Shown here: one piece after another, positions 45,016 to 55,445 of the stretch
Layout: the number at the start of each line of letters is the position of its first letter
Numbering within the stretch: position 1 is the stretch's first letter
NCBI GenBank assembly: GCA_949825065.1
Contig: OX463849.1
Location: 43,683,307-43,747,306, forward strand
DNA length: 64,000 nt
Source of the DNA: Odontocerum albicorne
Taxonomy: Eukaryota; Arthropoda; Insecta; Trichoptera; Odontoceridae
Direction: 5' to 3'
The notes under the pieces: model-generated
What the model saw: the letters and a program-made list of their open reading frames with translations, nothing else
The model's database searches: none
Told to the model about the DNA's origin: nothing
Made by a program: the position numbers and the translations under genes

Positions 45016-45430
45016 TTTTAATGCGATGGATATGCTTATTTACTAGCACAAAGTTTATCAAATCTAGGTGTTATTACGGAGAGTGCTACTCTTAGCTCTT
45101 TTAATGCGATGGATGTGCTTGTTTATTAGCACAAAGTTTATCAAATCTAGTTGTTATAACGGAGAGTGCTACTCTTAGCTCTTTTAATGCGATGGATGTG
45201 CTTGTTTATTAGCACAAAGTTTATCAAATCTAGTTGTTATAACGGAGAGTGCTACTCTTAGCTCTTTTAATGCGATGGATGTGCTTGTTTATTAGCACAA
45301 AGTTTATCAAATCTAGTTGTTATAACGGAGAGTGCTACTCTTAGCTCTTTTAATGCGATGGATGTGCTTGTTTATTAGCACAAAGTTTATCAAATCTAGG
45401 TGTTTTTAAGGAGAGTTCTCTTCTCTTAGC
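45016..45430 (-). repeat. 83-bp array made from the hAT transposase 3' end
   Basis: Five units start at 45016, 45099, 45182, 45265 and 45348 with exact 83-bp spacing. Read on the minus strand, each encodes LRVALSVITTRFDKLCANKQ then AHPSH and a stop, the natural C-terminal tail of this transposase type. The units keep a cleaner version of this peptide than the diverged stretch directly after the transposase frame (45380-45440). Confidence 0.93.
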
Positions 45431-45443
45431 TCTTTTTCTTCTA

Positions 45444-45851
45444 CTAATGGGCTCGATATTTGGATTTCATTACAGCTAATGCAGAAAATCCCGTTTCGTA
45501 TAAATATGATGTTACGAATGGCAGCAGTACTCGCATTGCTTTGCTTGACAAAGTATTATATTCTTCACTTCGATTCAACCAAAATTGAACTAAGGGTTCA
45601 TTCAGAAATTTTTGTTTCAATGAAGTATCACATGATAATTCTATCAACTTTCCATTTTCAATAGTTGTCAATCCAAATTCATCATCTTGTTCATCGACAG
45701 ATGGATTCTGTAACCACGCGAACTTTGTAAAATCAAGATCCTCGAAATAATGTAAAAAGTGCTTTTGCAAACCGTCCAAGTGTTCAGTAAATAGATTTTT
45801 GTTTACTTCAATATTAACTCTGGCGCAGAAATCATATAAAAGTGGAAACAT
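45444..45851 (-). pseudogene. hAT transposase C-terminal dimerisation region
   Basis: A 135-codon minus frame reads MFPLLYDFCARVNIEVNKNL, FTEHLDGLQKHFLHYFEDLD, ENGKLIELSCDTSLKQKFL, VQFWLNRSEEYNTLSSKAMR, VLLPFVTSYLYETGFSALAV and MKSKYRAH. LIELSCD-LK, FW ... LS-A-LLPF-T-YL-E-GFSAL and MK-KYR are hallmarks of the hAT C-terminal domain in ZBED5/SCAND3/FAM200-like transposases. A frameshift after KYR leads to an early stop. In the other frame SPLVEEKELR continues toward the LRVALS units. Confidence 0.88.
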
Positions 45852-45945
45852 ATCGAACTTACTTTTTTGTAAATTTTATTTATACTTTCCACGCCTCTTT
45901 TTGCATTAGACAGCGCCTCCCAGTTTGGAAATCACTGTCTTAGAA

Positions 45946-46470
45946 GGCACATTCATAACGCATTTTTAAGTCTTTTTTTTGCGAACTCGTCATACTCGTA
46001 TGAGATGTTATATAGCCATTTTTATTCCCAACGCAAAAATATAAATCTCTTTTTTAAATGTAAATGTTAAAGTTTGGTGGTGATTCTAATAAAAAAAAGC
46101 TGTAGTTAATCGAAGCTGAAATACAATATGCCGACTTTATGATGGAAATCTAAGCGATTTGCCAATTGTCAATCATAATCCATTAACGATTGAACGATCA
46201 AGAATCTGGTGACAATTTCAAAATATAGCAATGTAGAAGTATTCTACTTTTTTTCTATTCGATCGAGTTCAACATATACTCGTATAGTATTCAAGAATTA
46301 CAATACTTCATAGTATGTTAAGTCTAAAAAATTCAAACTTAAATGAATTCATTTTAAATCATAAAAAAGCAGTTGAATTCGACAAACTACAATAAAGCAA
46401 AATAAGTTTAAAACTTATTATTTTTTCAGTGTTGGTTGGTTGAAAATCATTTTGTAAATTGCAATTATGA
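45946..46470. other. AT-rich stretch without recognisable gene
   Basis: Nothing recognised. Confidence 0.35.
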
Positions 46471-47109
46471 TTAACCCTTCCCTTACGGTGTTAAAATTGA
46501 AACGCGTGCTCCGGTGTTGGGTAGTGAGTACGCGATCAAAAATTAGCGATTTTAAATCGGAAAAATAAGAAAATTCATAGATAATCCCCTTAGTTAATTA
46601 TAATTGAAGTTAAAACTTATAATAATTGAGATTTATTTGCTGACAACATTAAAAAACCATCTGGCAACGCTCACGGAACGGGCGAACGTCTAACCTATTT
46701 GCAAGCCTAGAAGCAACCGTGGCGCGGAACGTCAGTCGTATACCCCGGCGCTTACGCTTATGCTTGCGACGTTGAGACAATTCAGCTCCTCGCAATTCAG
46801 TGGAGTATGCAAGAGTGAGATGCGAATATAGTGTCGCGCTTCCCGCATACTGTTCACCTATCGTCAAGACACAAGGTCGAGGCACTCACAGCGTTTAAAT
46901 GCGAATTTGTTTCCGATATCTTCACAAAATACCCACGATGTAGTCGATAAATTCTGATTATTATTAATATTATTTTTTAAATCAATGCGTAAATATATTA
47001 TGGAGGAATAGCTAAAATCTTAACCTTGTATTTATAATATTTATAGAGATATTGATGGTTATTAGAAGCAACGTGTAGAAGATACCCAACACCGGGAAGG
47101 AAAGGTTAA
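46471..47109. mobile_element. piggyBac-type MITE, copy B
   Basis: It is again exactly 639 bp from TTAA (46471-46474) to TTAA (47106-47109), differing from copy A by scattered substitutions. A minus frame of 78 codons (46649-46885, starting MPRPCVLTIGEQYAGSATLY) is open here but has a stop in copy A, so I do not call it a gene. Its length and identity suggest recent spread. Confidence 0.88.
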
Positions 47110-47480
47110 GTAAGTAGCTTTTAGCTTATTATTCCCTTGTCAATTATTTACAAGCATAAAATATTTGAAAAAGTCTTTCAGGAAGTTTTGAAAGCTTCGT
47201 ATTTTTTGAATTTTTTGTCAATCGATCGTCATAATCTGATAATTCCCACATAAAATCTTATCTAACCAATATGGTTGAGCAGTGTGATAGAGGTTTAATT
47301 TTTAGCTTATTATTTCCTTGTCAATAATTGATTCCTAAAAGGCTTTTTCAAATATTTTAAGCTTGTAAACAATAATTGTTTACTTTTTATATTTTTTATC
47401 AATCGATCGTCATCATATGAAAAATTCTCACATAAAATCGAATCGAACCAATATGGTTTAGCAGTGTGATAGAGGTTTTG
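47110..47480. repeat. ~185-bp tandem duplication with an inverted inner segment
   Basis: Two units share TTTTAGCTTATTATT(C/T)CCTTG, TTTTTTGTCAATCGATCGTC-type and CCAATATGGTT(G/T)AGCAGTG pieces in direct order. Between them, unit one carries TTTACAAGCATAAAATATTT, then GAAAAAGTCTTTCAGG; unit two carries the same ~42 bp as its reverse complement (CCTAAAAGGCTTTTTCAAAT, then ATTTTAAGCTTG). Confidence 0.75.
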
Positions 47481-47524
47481 GCGTTACTGGTCCTGTGGCG
47501 TGAAATGGTCTGCATTAAGTATTA

Positions 47525-48275
47525 AGGCGCAATTCCACTGAGGCAACATGTAGCATGCGGCATTGACGCATGCTACACACAGTCTTTCAATCGAAGGAAC
47601 ACGAAGCGACAAGAAGTAAGTATCTTTGTAGCATGCTACATATTGATTGTTGTTGCCGGGACGCATGCGTCACCTTTCGACATGTTTCAGCGTGTCGAAC
47701 AATGTCGCCGTTATCCGAAAGTCAGCGGATCGGTGCGGCTTGTAGCGTGCGACATGAAGTACAATATTGATAAAACTACCTAGTTTATTGAAGATTATCA
47801 TAATTTACCGGAGTTATGGAATAATAAAATTAGTGATTATAAAAACAACAGGATAAAACATTATAAACTGAAGCAGTTAGCGAGTAAATACGATTGCACT
47901 GTAATCGATGTGGGAAAAAATCAAGAATTTGCGTTCAGCTTTTCATCATTCTGAGCTTCTTGACTACCAACATATAATTCTTTTCTCCAACACCGTGGCT
48001 TTTTATTTTCTACGATTCAAAAATATTACTAAATATGCAGCCGCCTCGATTGTTTTTAAATACATAATGTACCAAACTTACGTTGCCTCCATTGAATTGT
48101 TTAAGACGCATGCTACATGTATTGACGACAAAGCGCATGCGACTCGGGGAGTCAAAATCCGCATGCGATATTGTTAAAATTTGTGGCATGTAGTCGCACA
48201 CCTAGGAACAGGCAACACTAGGAAACATGTCGCATGCCTCATGTCGTTCAGTGTTGCCTCAGTCGAATTACGCCT
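47525..48275 (+). mobile_element. PIF/Harbinger-type nonautonomous element
   Basis: A 751-bp element is flanked by TTA (47522-47524, 48276-48278). Termini AGGCGCAATTCCACTGAGG and, reversed, AGGCGTAATTCGACTGAGG agree at 17 of 19 positions. GCATGC-centred motifs (GTAGCATGC, GCATGCGAC and variants) recur at least nine times inside both ends, as expected for subterminal transposase or accessory-protein sites. It contains a MADF-domain remnant. A 3-bp TWA target is typical of PIF/Harbinger. Confidence 0.82.
47784..47965 (+). pseudogene. MADF-domain protein remnant
   Basis: The plus frame reads FIEDYHNLPELWNNKISDYK, NNRIKHYKLKQLASKYDCTV and IDV. After a one-base shift in an A-run it continues EKIKNLRSAFHHSELLD. 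The pattern I-x-Y-LP-LW-x-DYK-x8-A-x-V-x-KIKNLRS-F is the MADF (Myb/SANT-like) fold. Harbinger transposons encode a Myb/MADF DNA-binding accessory protein next to the transposase, which fits the host element. The frame is broken and the remainder absent. Confidence 0.78.
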
Positions 48276-48278
48276 TTA

Positions 48279-48925
48279 GAAATATGAGTGACGTGTGCAG
48301 CTTTAGGAAGCACTTGAAGGTAACCCTTTATCGGAGGTCTTACTAAAATTCATGATTATATATGAATACTACACACATACATTAGACTACATCAAAAGCC
48401 GAATGTGTAACTATCAGAATTTATATAATTAGTGGAATAACAAAGTAATGTGTTATTTAATTTTTAATATGAAAGCCACAAAGTTAAAGTCAAAACCTTT
48501 AGTAAATTAGAATTCGCTTTAAAAATTCAAATAGGGAAGAACAAATCACGTCTGGCAGCTATAATAGAGTCCGAGCGTATCGAAAGTACATAAAAAATAT
48601 TCTGTTTCGTGACACTGGAAATGTTTCTAGTTTAACAAACTAGACTTTTAAAACGTTTCTAGTTTAACAATAGAACAGTTTCTAGTTTAACAATACCCCA
48701 GATTTTTTTTAAACTCCTCGTAAGATGAACATTGATCTAGAATTTTCTTGGAAAGTTTTAGTATATCTGGTATGTACACGCTTATAATTTTTAATTTAAG
48801 GATCTACGAGTATTTCAAGTTCCTATAGTTTATTAGGCTTCTCAATCAACTGCCCCGTTGAAGAGCCGTAGACATGTACTCACAGTGCCGCATGCGACTT
48901 GAGAGCCGCTATTTGCTGATCTCTG
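48279..48925. other. AT-rich stretch with short repeats
   Basis: GTTTCTAGTTTAACAA recurs three times within 48622-48700. No gene was recognised. Confidence 0.45.
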
Positions 48926-48929
48926 GACA

Positions 48930-49015
48930 ACCTACTAAGACAGAACTGGCCAACCCACGGCCCGCGGGCCACATGTGGTCCGCGGCACCCTTGTGTGCGG
49001 CCCGCGGTCATATAT
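48930..49015 (+). mobile_element. hAT-type terminus fragment
   Basis: AACTGGCCAACCCACGGCCC, then GCGGGCCACATGTGG and GTGCGGCCCGCGGTC, resembles the GC-rich end of a hAT subgroup (CAG..GGCCAAC, then GGCCCGCGGGCCACATG). The opposite terminus and target duplications were not found. Confidence 0.4.
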
Positions 49016-49593
49016 GACAAATTAGGTTTTTTTTTCTCTTCACATATAGTTGTAATATCGATTTTTTTTTCAAATACACTGATTGAACACTTTCTGTGTA
49101 CTTTTGCATCCAAATCAATCACAAAAAAAAATTCATAAGTACGAATTTCGTTGTAAAGCCAGATGTCGAAAAAAATATTGGAACAAAATTTGCAATTATT
49201 CTTATGTTATTTATGTACTGCCCTTGGAAAATTTTAGGTCGTCAATGTTATATATGTGTTATATTTTTTGCAGATATACTTGTAAGCTTCAATATAAAAG
49301 TTTTTATTTGTGCACCATACGAAAACGACAATATCCCACCACGATTTCCATTGAACCGAGATGAAACCAGGGTTCATAGCTTGAATAATAGGCAACCAAC
49401 CCGAATGGTTAGTAGCTCGCTGAGGTAACAGGGTGATGCTACTCAATTTGTTCCCGCCAAAATATCGGGCCTTTTTCACATCACGACTACGGTCAATTCA
49501 TTCGAATAAATTGAGTAAAAAACAAGGAAAAAAATATATAAAAGAAGAGACATGTAAACTTTGCAGGAGAAAAAGTTGACTAACGTTATCTAC
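49016..49593. other. Unassigned stretch
   Basis: Overlapping plus frames of 93 and 110 codons at 49083-49428 are AT-driven and show no motif. Confidence 0.35.
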
Positions 49594-49815
49594 ATTGTAT
49601 TGTATTTTACTTTTTTTTGTATACAGTACAACCTGGTGGGTTTATTTGACATGTGTAAATCTTTTCTGACCAACCAGAAACATGTCAAATAAGTCTTAAG
49701 TAAAAACCAGACTAAAGCCCTTTTTTTTAAATCTGAGTTCCAACGAGAATGGAAACCGCAACCCTCTAGCTGTAAAATTAATAGGCATCGTATCAATTGA
49801 GCCACAGAGATCCTC
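49594..49815 (-). mobile_element. SINE-1 copy, full length (minus)
   Basis: Minus orientation starts GATCTCTGTGGCTCAATTG, passes GAGGGTTGCGGTTTCCATTC (mutated B box) and GTTGGAACTCAGATTT, the TTTAGTCTGGTTTTTACTTA body, TTCTGGTTGGTCAGAAAAGA, then CCCACCAGGTTGTACTGTAT and an AAAATACAATACAAT end. It represents the long-tail subfamily. Confidence 0.8.
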
Positions 49816-50779
49816 TATAAACCATGCCATATAGGAAGCTCATTAGAACATATATTTTCAAAATTAATTAAATGAGATTGTTCTGTTTAACATTCGTTAA
49901 GAGTTTTATCAAACGAAATCAGTTTATTTTTAGAAACTTAACTCGTTGAATATAAAAAAAAATGGCGTCAAGTGCATTTATCGTAATTTCTATATAACGA
50001 CCTTAACTGTCCCGACATCCTCTCATATCTCGTTGAAAATATTCAGCGCTTGTCCAATTACGGACTCGCACTCAGCTCAAGCTGATATTGCCTATTAGCT
50101 TTACCAGTTCACTTACTATCCATGGTGTAAGACAGAAAGCTCACTCTATTACATATTACCGTGTTTCGAATAGCGTCAACGAAAGGATATATAAACATTA
50201 TATTCCCTTTCATTGACGTAACGTGTTTCCTGGTTCTCTCATTATTCTTATTCCCAATATTCTCTCCATTTCCTGGCCGCAGATGAAATTTTTATGTTTA
50301 AATTGTCAAATTATTCTTGTTATCTTTGTATCTTATAATGCTGTCTTTTATCATTTTATTTTCTCTTTAGAAAGCTTGAGTGTTAATATTTCACCCAACA
50401 CTGGAAACAAAATTATTAAATAATTTTAGAAAAGAAATTCGCCAAATGATAAATTGCACACTGAAGTACGAGTATTTGAATAAATAAATAATTAAATAAT
50501 CATTAATTTTTTTTATATATTTATTATAAAAATAAATCTAATTATACCGAAATGCTCACATAAGTTAGGCCCAATTACATCATATATTAAAAGAGAAAAT
50601 TATAATATATTGAAGTAATACTCAAAGAAATTGACCATAAAAATAATTATAATAATCGTCCATGTGTTCCTATCAAGTGGCTTAGCTACATATCTAAAAA
50701 TCTTATTTCTTAAGCTATCCATCAACATTTTGAATAATCGAACCATTATGTCTTTTTTTTAAATGTATAGTTGTGTCTT
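49816..50779. other. AT-rich stretch without recognisable gene
   Basis: No motif or repeat recognised. Confidence 0.35.
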
Positions 50780-51330
50780 AAGATTTATTTATTTCAGACT
50801 CTCTCTCTCTTCCTTGGCATTATTATTCCCACATGGTGGTGGGGTCTGCCCTTCCAATAATTTGCCATCACTTCGCCCGATCCTGTGCATCTTCCGGAGC
50901 AATATCGGCGTCCCTCATGTCCCGCCCAACTACCTCGCGCCACCCGCGCTTGGGTCTTCCTCGGGACCTCTTACCAGGGACATTAAGTGTCTGCGCCCTG
51001 TTTCCTATATACTCTGGTGGTGTTCTACTGACGTGTCCATACAATCGTAGTCTGCTTTCTTGAATCTTGTCAGAGATGTCGCGTACACCTAGACTCCCAC
51101 AGATGTAGGAGTTTCGGATCCTGTCAAGCCTTGTGACACCGCACACCCATCTCAACATTTTCATCTCAGCTGTCTGTATGGCACGGACGTGCTTTAGGGA
51201 GGTATTCCAGGTTTCTGAGCCATATGTGAACACAGGCCGAATGACACGCTTGTAAACTAGCCACTTGAGTTTGACGGGCATCTTTTTATCACAAGTCACA
51301 CCCGTGACTTCCCGCCATTTCAGCTAAACT
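50780..51330 (-). pseudogene. RTE-type non-LTR retrotransposon C-terminal end
   Basis: The minus frame reads LKWREVTGVTCDKKMPVKLK, WLVYKRVIRPVFTYGSETWN, IQTAEMKMLRWVCGVTRLDR, IRNSYICGSLGVRDISDKIQ, ESRLRLYGHVSR, KRSRGRPKRGWREVVGRDMR and EDAQDRAKW. YGSE-W, AEM-MLRW-CG-TR-D-IRN and GRP-R-W-EVV are characteristic of the RTE/BovB clade C-terminus. A TGA replaces one Trp codon near the end (DRAK-stop-WQ), followed by IIGRADPTTMWE, two stops and a short 3' end. RT catalytic motifs lie beyond the truncation. Confidence 0.85.
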
Positions 51331-52015
51331 GAGGATATTTGGTGCTAAATATTTGAATCTAGGTCAGACCGTTTACAATAATTAATGAAGAGTACAATTA
51401 GATATTAAGCGTGAATAACTTGTGGATAGTACTGGCTGGCCTAGGATCACTCCCAGTCTACTGACATTTCTAACTCTTCATCTTTGGTTCAAAATAGATA
51501 TCAGTGCACGGACAGCAGCTATCCCTGCGTGAACCCGTAGGCTAAACTCGGTAGAGGGGTACAGAGGCTGATCACTTCTACTTCTATATGTTCCCTATCC
51601 TCTCTCTAAATCCTTCCAATTCCTTTCCACATTAGTATATCTCAAAACACTCTTGCTCTCACTTAATATCCACAAGTACACAATTCATCTGATACCTAAT
51701 ACTATACCCCAAAATACTGTGTGTTGGCAGCAGGGCTCACAATATTTACAATACGTTTACAATCTTGACTAGGAGTTACTCCGATAGTCCAAAAGATCCT
51801 TAACACAAGTCGTCAACAACGCATCTCAAAAGTATTTAAATTTAAAGTCGATTAATTGTGGATTTTTGCTTTCTTCTCCATTTCTACTCGACTCCCTCAA
51901 CGTGGAAAATTTATTAAGTATATATAACTTTTTGATACACTATAACAAATATAGCGTTGTGTCTTATGCTTCTAAAACATGTCTTTCTGCTCACTTATAA
52001 ATCGTCAATTCTTTA
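51331..52015. other. Unassigned stretch
   Basis: More balanced composition at 51420-51560, but no frame or motif recognised. Confidence 0.35.
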
Positions 52016-52222
52016 GAATGTATTGTAATGTGTAACAGTTTTATTGTTTATAGTACAATCTGGCAGATTTATTGCTTTGTGGTAATCTTTTCCAACCAAC
52101 AAGAAAGATGTAGATTTTAAATAAAAATCACACTTGAAACAGTTTTTAATATAATTTGGTTTCCATCGGCATCTTAGCTCCTTAGAAGACAGTTAAGTTA
52201 TGTTACCACGTAGACCAAAGAG
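52016..52222 (-). mobile_element. SINE-1 copy (minus)
   Basis: Minus orientation has a decayed head (TTTGGTCTACGTGGTAACAT), GATGGAAACCAAATTATAT, a degenerate body, TTCTTGTTGGTTGGAAAAGA, TTACCACAAAGCAATAAATC, then GCCAGATTGTACTATAAACA and TTACACATTACAAT. Confidence 0.75.
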
Positions 52223-52307
52223 ATTACCACGATTAATGCATTGGAGAAGTACTATACCTCAATCACGTACAAATATGAGAAGAAAATAATTATTTCTACA
52301 ATCGACT

Positions 52308-52352
52308 GACGTGACCTAATTGGTAAGATGCTTGTGTTCCACCCAGGAGTTT
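52308..52352 (+). mobile_element. SINE-1 head fragment
   Basis: CTGACGTGACCTAATTGGTA then AGATGCTTGTGTTCCACCC keeps the A-box region and anticodon-arm part of the SINE-1 head. It ends before the B box. Confidence 0.5.
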
Positions 52353-53039
52353 CGAATAGTCTGCACAAGTGTTTATCTTTAAGGTATGCAGTAGTATAAC
52401 GAACACGTAGGATGACGAACGGTGGTTTATGGGCCAACTCGAGTGGTTTGAATCCAAATTCAAATAAATAAATATCAAAACAATATTATCTCCCGCAGTC
52501 ACTCATCCACACTTTTAAAAATGTCCGTTTATGTTGAATAAATATAACTAATACATTGAGTTTATACATTTCTGCAATTGAGGATCTATTTGGTTATAAA
52601 CTTAACTAAATTAAGTTCCCAAATTCAAAATTCACCGTTGGAAAAACAATTGTGTGTAATAATCATTAAATTAAGAGGAACCGAATTCAATTCTTCCTTT
52701 TGGTAGTAAAAACTGGGAAATTTATCATCGTTTTTATATAAGCGATATTGTTTTTAAGCACTCAGGTGGAAAATTGATTACAGGATATTCTATAAAGCAA
52801 AGCTTTTGTATTGTTATGAATTTCATGTGGGTAAATATTGGATCTACGCCAGATGTATTTGGGTTTTTAGGATTTATGTCTGTTGTTTACATTGCCTGTT
52901 CCCAATAATGTCATCTTTACCAAGAATAAGTACGTGGCATTCTATGATAATATTCTCATTTAAAATTCAGATTTTTCCTCTGCTATTAGATTGAAAAATG
53001 TTATATAACAAAACCGTAAAGCTAAGCACAGGGGAGAAT
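52353..53039. other. AT-rich stretch without recognisable gene
   Basis: No feature recognised. Confidence 0.35.
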
Positions 53040-53800
53040 CTGGCGGGTTTTAAAAGAAACTTTCAAATGATTTCAATGAAATTAACAAACATTTATTTTT
53101 TCATTTTTTTTTCACTACGGTTTCATTTATTTGAGCTCACAACCTGTTTCAAATATCTCCAGCTTCCTCGTCAGGCGAAGATGAAATATATTATATATCT
53201 AAAGATATTACTTCTAGTGATAGTAGATGAAAGAGGGGAGATAGTGGCTAATGAGGAAAAGGGAGTAGATAGATAGAGTCAAAAAGGTAGCTTTTGAATG
53301 TGAAACATATTAATAATTTTTTTTCTTCTCAATATGTGTCCCATTCAAAAGCCCTTCCTTTTGACAGCGTCTACTTACTCACCTTACTTATTAGCCACAA
53401 CCCCCTCCCCTTCTTTACCTATTGCATTTGGAAAGTAAATTTTTTGACATGTAATCCAATTCCTCTTCACCTGATGAGGACGACGGAGGTCTATGAAATT
53501 GATTGAATAAGAGTAGGTATGCAGAATTAAAAGGGTGGCTTTTAACTCCGTCAACTTACTCGTACTCACCTTACTTATTAGCCACTACCCCCTTCTTTAG
53601 CTATTGCTTTTAGAAAGTATATTTTTAGACATGTAATTTAATTTTTCTTCACCTGACGAGGAAGACCGAGGTCTTCGAAAACCGTTGGGAACTTACATAA
53701 ATAAAATTGTTGAATACGAAAAGAAAAAAAGTAAGTGTTTTACTTATTTTATTAAAAAATAATAAACATGACACAACAAAGTGTAACTAATGTATTTTTT
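53040..53800. mobile_element. Penelope-terminus-like repeat cluster (family P)
   Basis: Three related ~165-bp modules: one inverted (about 53080-53330) and two direct (53340-53520, 53530-53800). Each carries TTATTAGCCACTA(C/T)CCCC-type sequence, a CTGA(C/T)GA core, exactly 17 bases, then GAAA and an ATAAA-rich 3' side. Cores are at 53168-53174 (minus), 53471-53477 and 53653-53659. The module at 53653 can pair GAAGAC with GTCTTC around CGAG. A fourth module is at 57840-58090. Arrangement and core recall the terminal repeats of Penelope-like elements. Confidence 0.5.
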
Positions 53801-54023
53801 TAAGATTCACGATAAACAAACATTTCTTTATGACATAACTAATTAAGGCATTGTTAGCTTATTTCTGTTACTACAATAAATGGCACTGAATACCAAGTTC
53901 TAAGACATGGCTTGATAATGATGATTTTAGTCTGAATATGTTATGTCATCATATCATCATATTTCTACGATTAGTCTATTGTAAATACAAACTTCTTTTT
54001 TAATTTATTAAAGGTATGGTTAT

Positions 54024-54211
54024 AGACGACCTCCGAGGCCTGGTGGTAAGACACGCCGATTCGGAGGTTGCGGTTTCGATCCCCGCTGGAACCCAGATTT
54101 TTAAAAATAGGATTCCAGTCTGGTTAACACTAAGGACCTATAAAACATATTGCTGGTTGGTTGGAAGAGATTGCCACATGGCAATAAACTCGCCAGGTTA
54201 AAAAAAAAAAT
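54024..54211 (+). mobile_element. SINE-1 reference copy, short-tail subfamily
   Basis: The best-preserved copy runs GACGACCTCCGAGGCCTGG, TGGTAAGACACGCCG (A-box side), GGAGGTTGCGGTTTCGATCC (B box with one extra T), CGCTGGAACCCAGATTTT, GGATTCCAGTCTGGTTAACA, CTGGTTGGTTGGAAGAGATT, then GGCAATAAACTCGCCAGG and an A-run. The tRNA-like head plus body and A-rich tail define it as a pol III SINE. Confidence 0.88.
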
Positions 54212-54339
54212 GACGTTGACGCAAAGTTTATTGACGTAAAATTCTCAAAAAAACTAAGTACAACAGGATCTCTTCAAAAACTCAAGCACCTAAATAAATA
54301 AACAAATAAATACACAATACTGAACACTTGTTCACCGTT

Positions 54340-55445
54340 AGCTGGCTGTAATTGTAAGTCTTTGGAAAGGGTTGATGGTATGTATGAAATATCTTGGAGT
54401 GTTTGCTGATCAGTTTTTTGCTGGGAGATCCTTATTAACGTTTTGAGCACAAACATCAGAAAACTAGGGTACATGTTCCGTGTAATTCGAAATGTGGTCA
54501 GTGAAAATATTCTTAAAGTTATATGCTTCGCTTTATGTCAGTCGGCACTTTCCTACAGTATATTAGCTTGGGGGGATGCACCATAACACGAAAAAACATA
54601 CTGCAGGTTTCCCAAAAAAATATTGTAAAAATAATTAATAAACTTCCTGCCCGGTATCACAGTGGAGCTTTTCAGGGAGTATCGAATCCTAAATGTAACT
54701 AACTTACATTTCAAGTTCATTCTCTGACACTATCATCGAGGAAGATGGGAGATGCAGACTCAGCAAAGACAAATGCCGCGCATGGCAGCTGGTCAAATGT
54801 TCACCATCCCTAGAGTTTAAACATATTTTACGCAAATACAGTATGCCTATTTGGCTCCTATGACATACAATGGGGTGCCAAATTTAGTCGATCGGAGCGT
54901 GGTTGTTATTGCAACAGGAGTTTAAATACTTGGTCTTGCAAGTTGAATGACTTATAGCAAAGGTGAGTGTGGTATTTTTTGTTATTTTTTTTATGATTAT
55001 CAAAGTAAAAAGTAGCAAAGGTTTGATGTGTGAACTCTTGAATGTGGTTTGAGGTTTGATGTGTGAACTCTTGAGTTCTTTTGATAAGTATGTGCGATAC
55101 ATTGTGGGAGGAGCTTTTTGGTCCGTCTGGAGTAATAATATTTGAGGGGTTTGATTCGTGTAATATACATACTCGTATGTTATTGAGTGTCACTATTTGT
55201 CAGGTTAATGAGAGTATGCAACGAGGTTTTATATAAGTATAATAAAAAATCAGAAAGAAATATCAAATTATTTTTTCATGCTATATGTCCTCAGTGTGAT
55301 ACAGGCAAAAATCTAGTTTACTGGAGACACGACAAATGAAAGGAAATAAAGTCAGGTCCATTATAATTGTGTGTCCAAATTGAATTATATGTTGTTTTTC
55401 ATGTATTTTATAAGTAAAATATAATAAATAAAATAAATTTTTTGT
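54340..55445 (+). pseudogene. LINE-W 3' end, copy 2
   Basis: This is a more decayed sibling of 27721-28790, extending slightly further 5' (reading CKSLERVDG then, after a frameshift, MKYLGVFADQ). The coding part reads IRKLGYMFRVIRNVVSENIL and CFALCQSALSYSILAWG before a frameshift, and later pieces remain recognisable. The UTR includes TGAGTGTCACTATTTGTCAG and ATCTAGTTTACTGGAGACAC; the tail ends in AATAAATAAAATAAAT. Several frameshifts make it nonfunctional. Confidence 0.72.

Larger units (their letters stand above)
44834..45937 (-). mobile_element. hAT transposon (ZBED/SCAND3-like) remnant
   Basis: A 1,104-bp element has ends CAGTGGTTTCCAAACTTT (left) and CAGTGATTTCCAAACTGG (right, reversed). 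Target duplications TCTTAGAG / TCTTAGAA (44826-44833, 45938-45945) differ by one base. It contains the transposase C-terminus on the minus strand and an 83-bp array made from the transposase 3' end. The N-terminal and catalytic parts are gone. Confidence 0.9.

Noticed and set aside
46649..46885. 78-codon minus frame inside the piggyBac-type MITE
   Set aside because: The equal-length sister copy at 7886-8524 has an in-frame stop, so the frame is not conserved.
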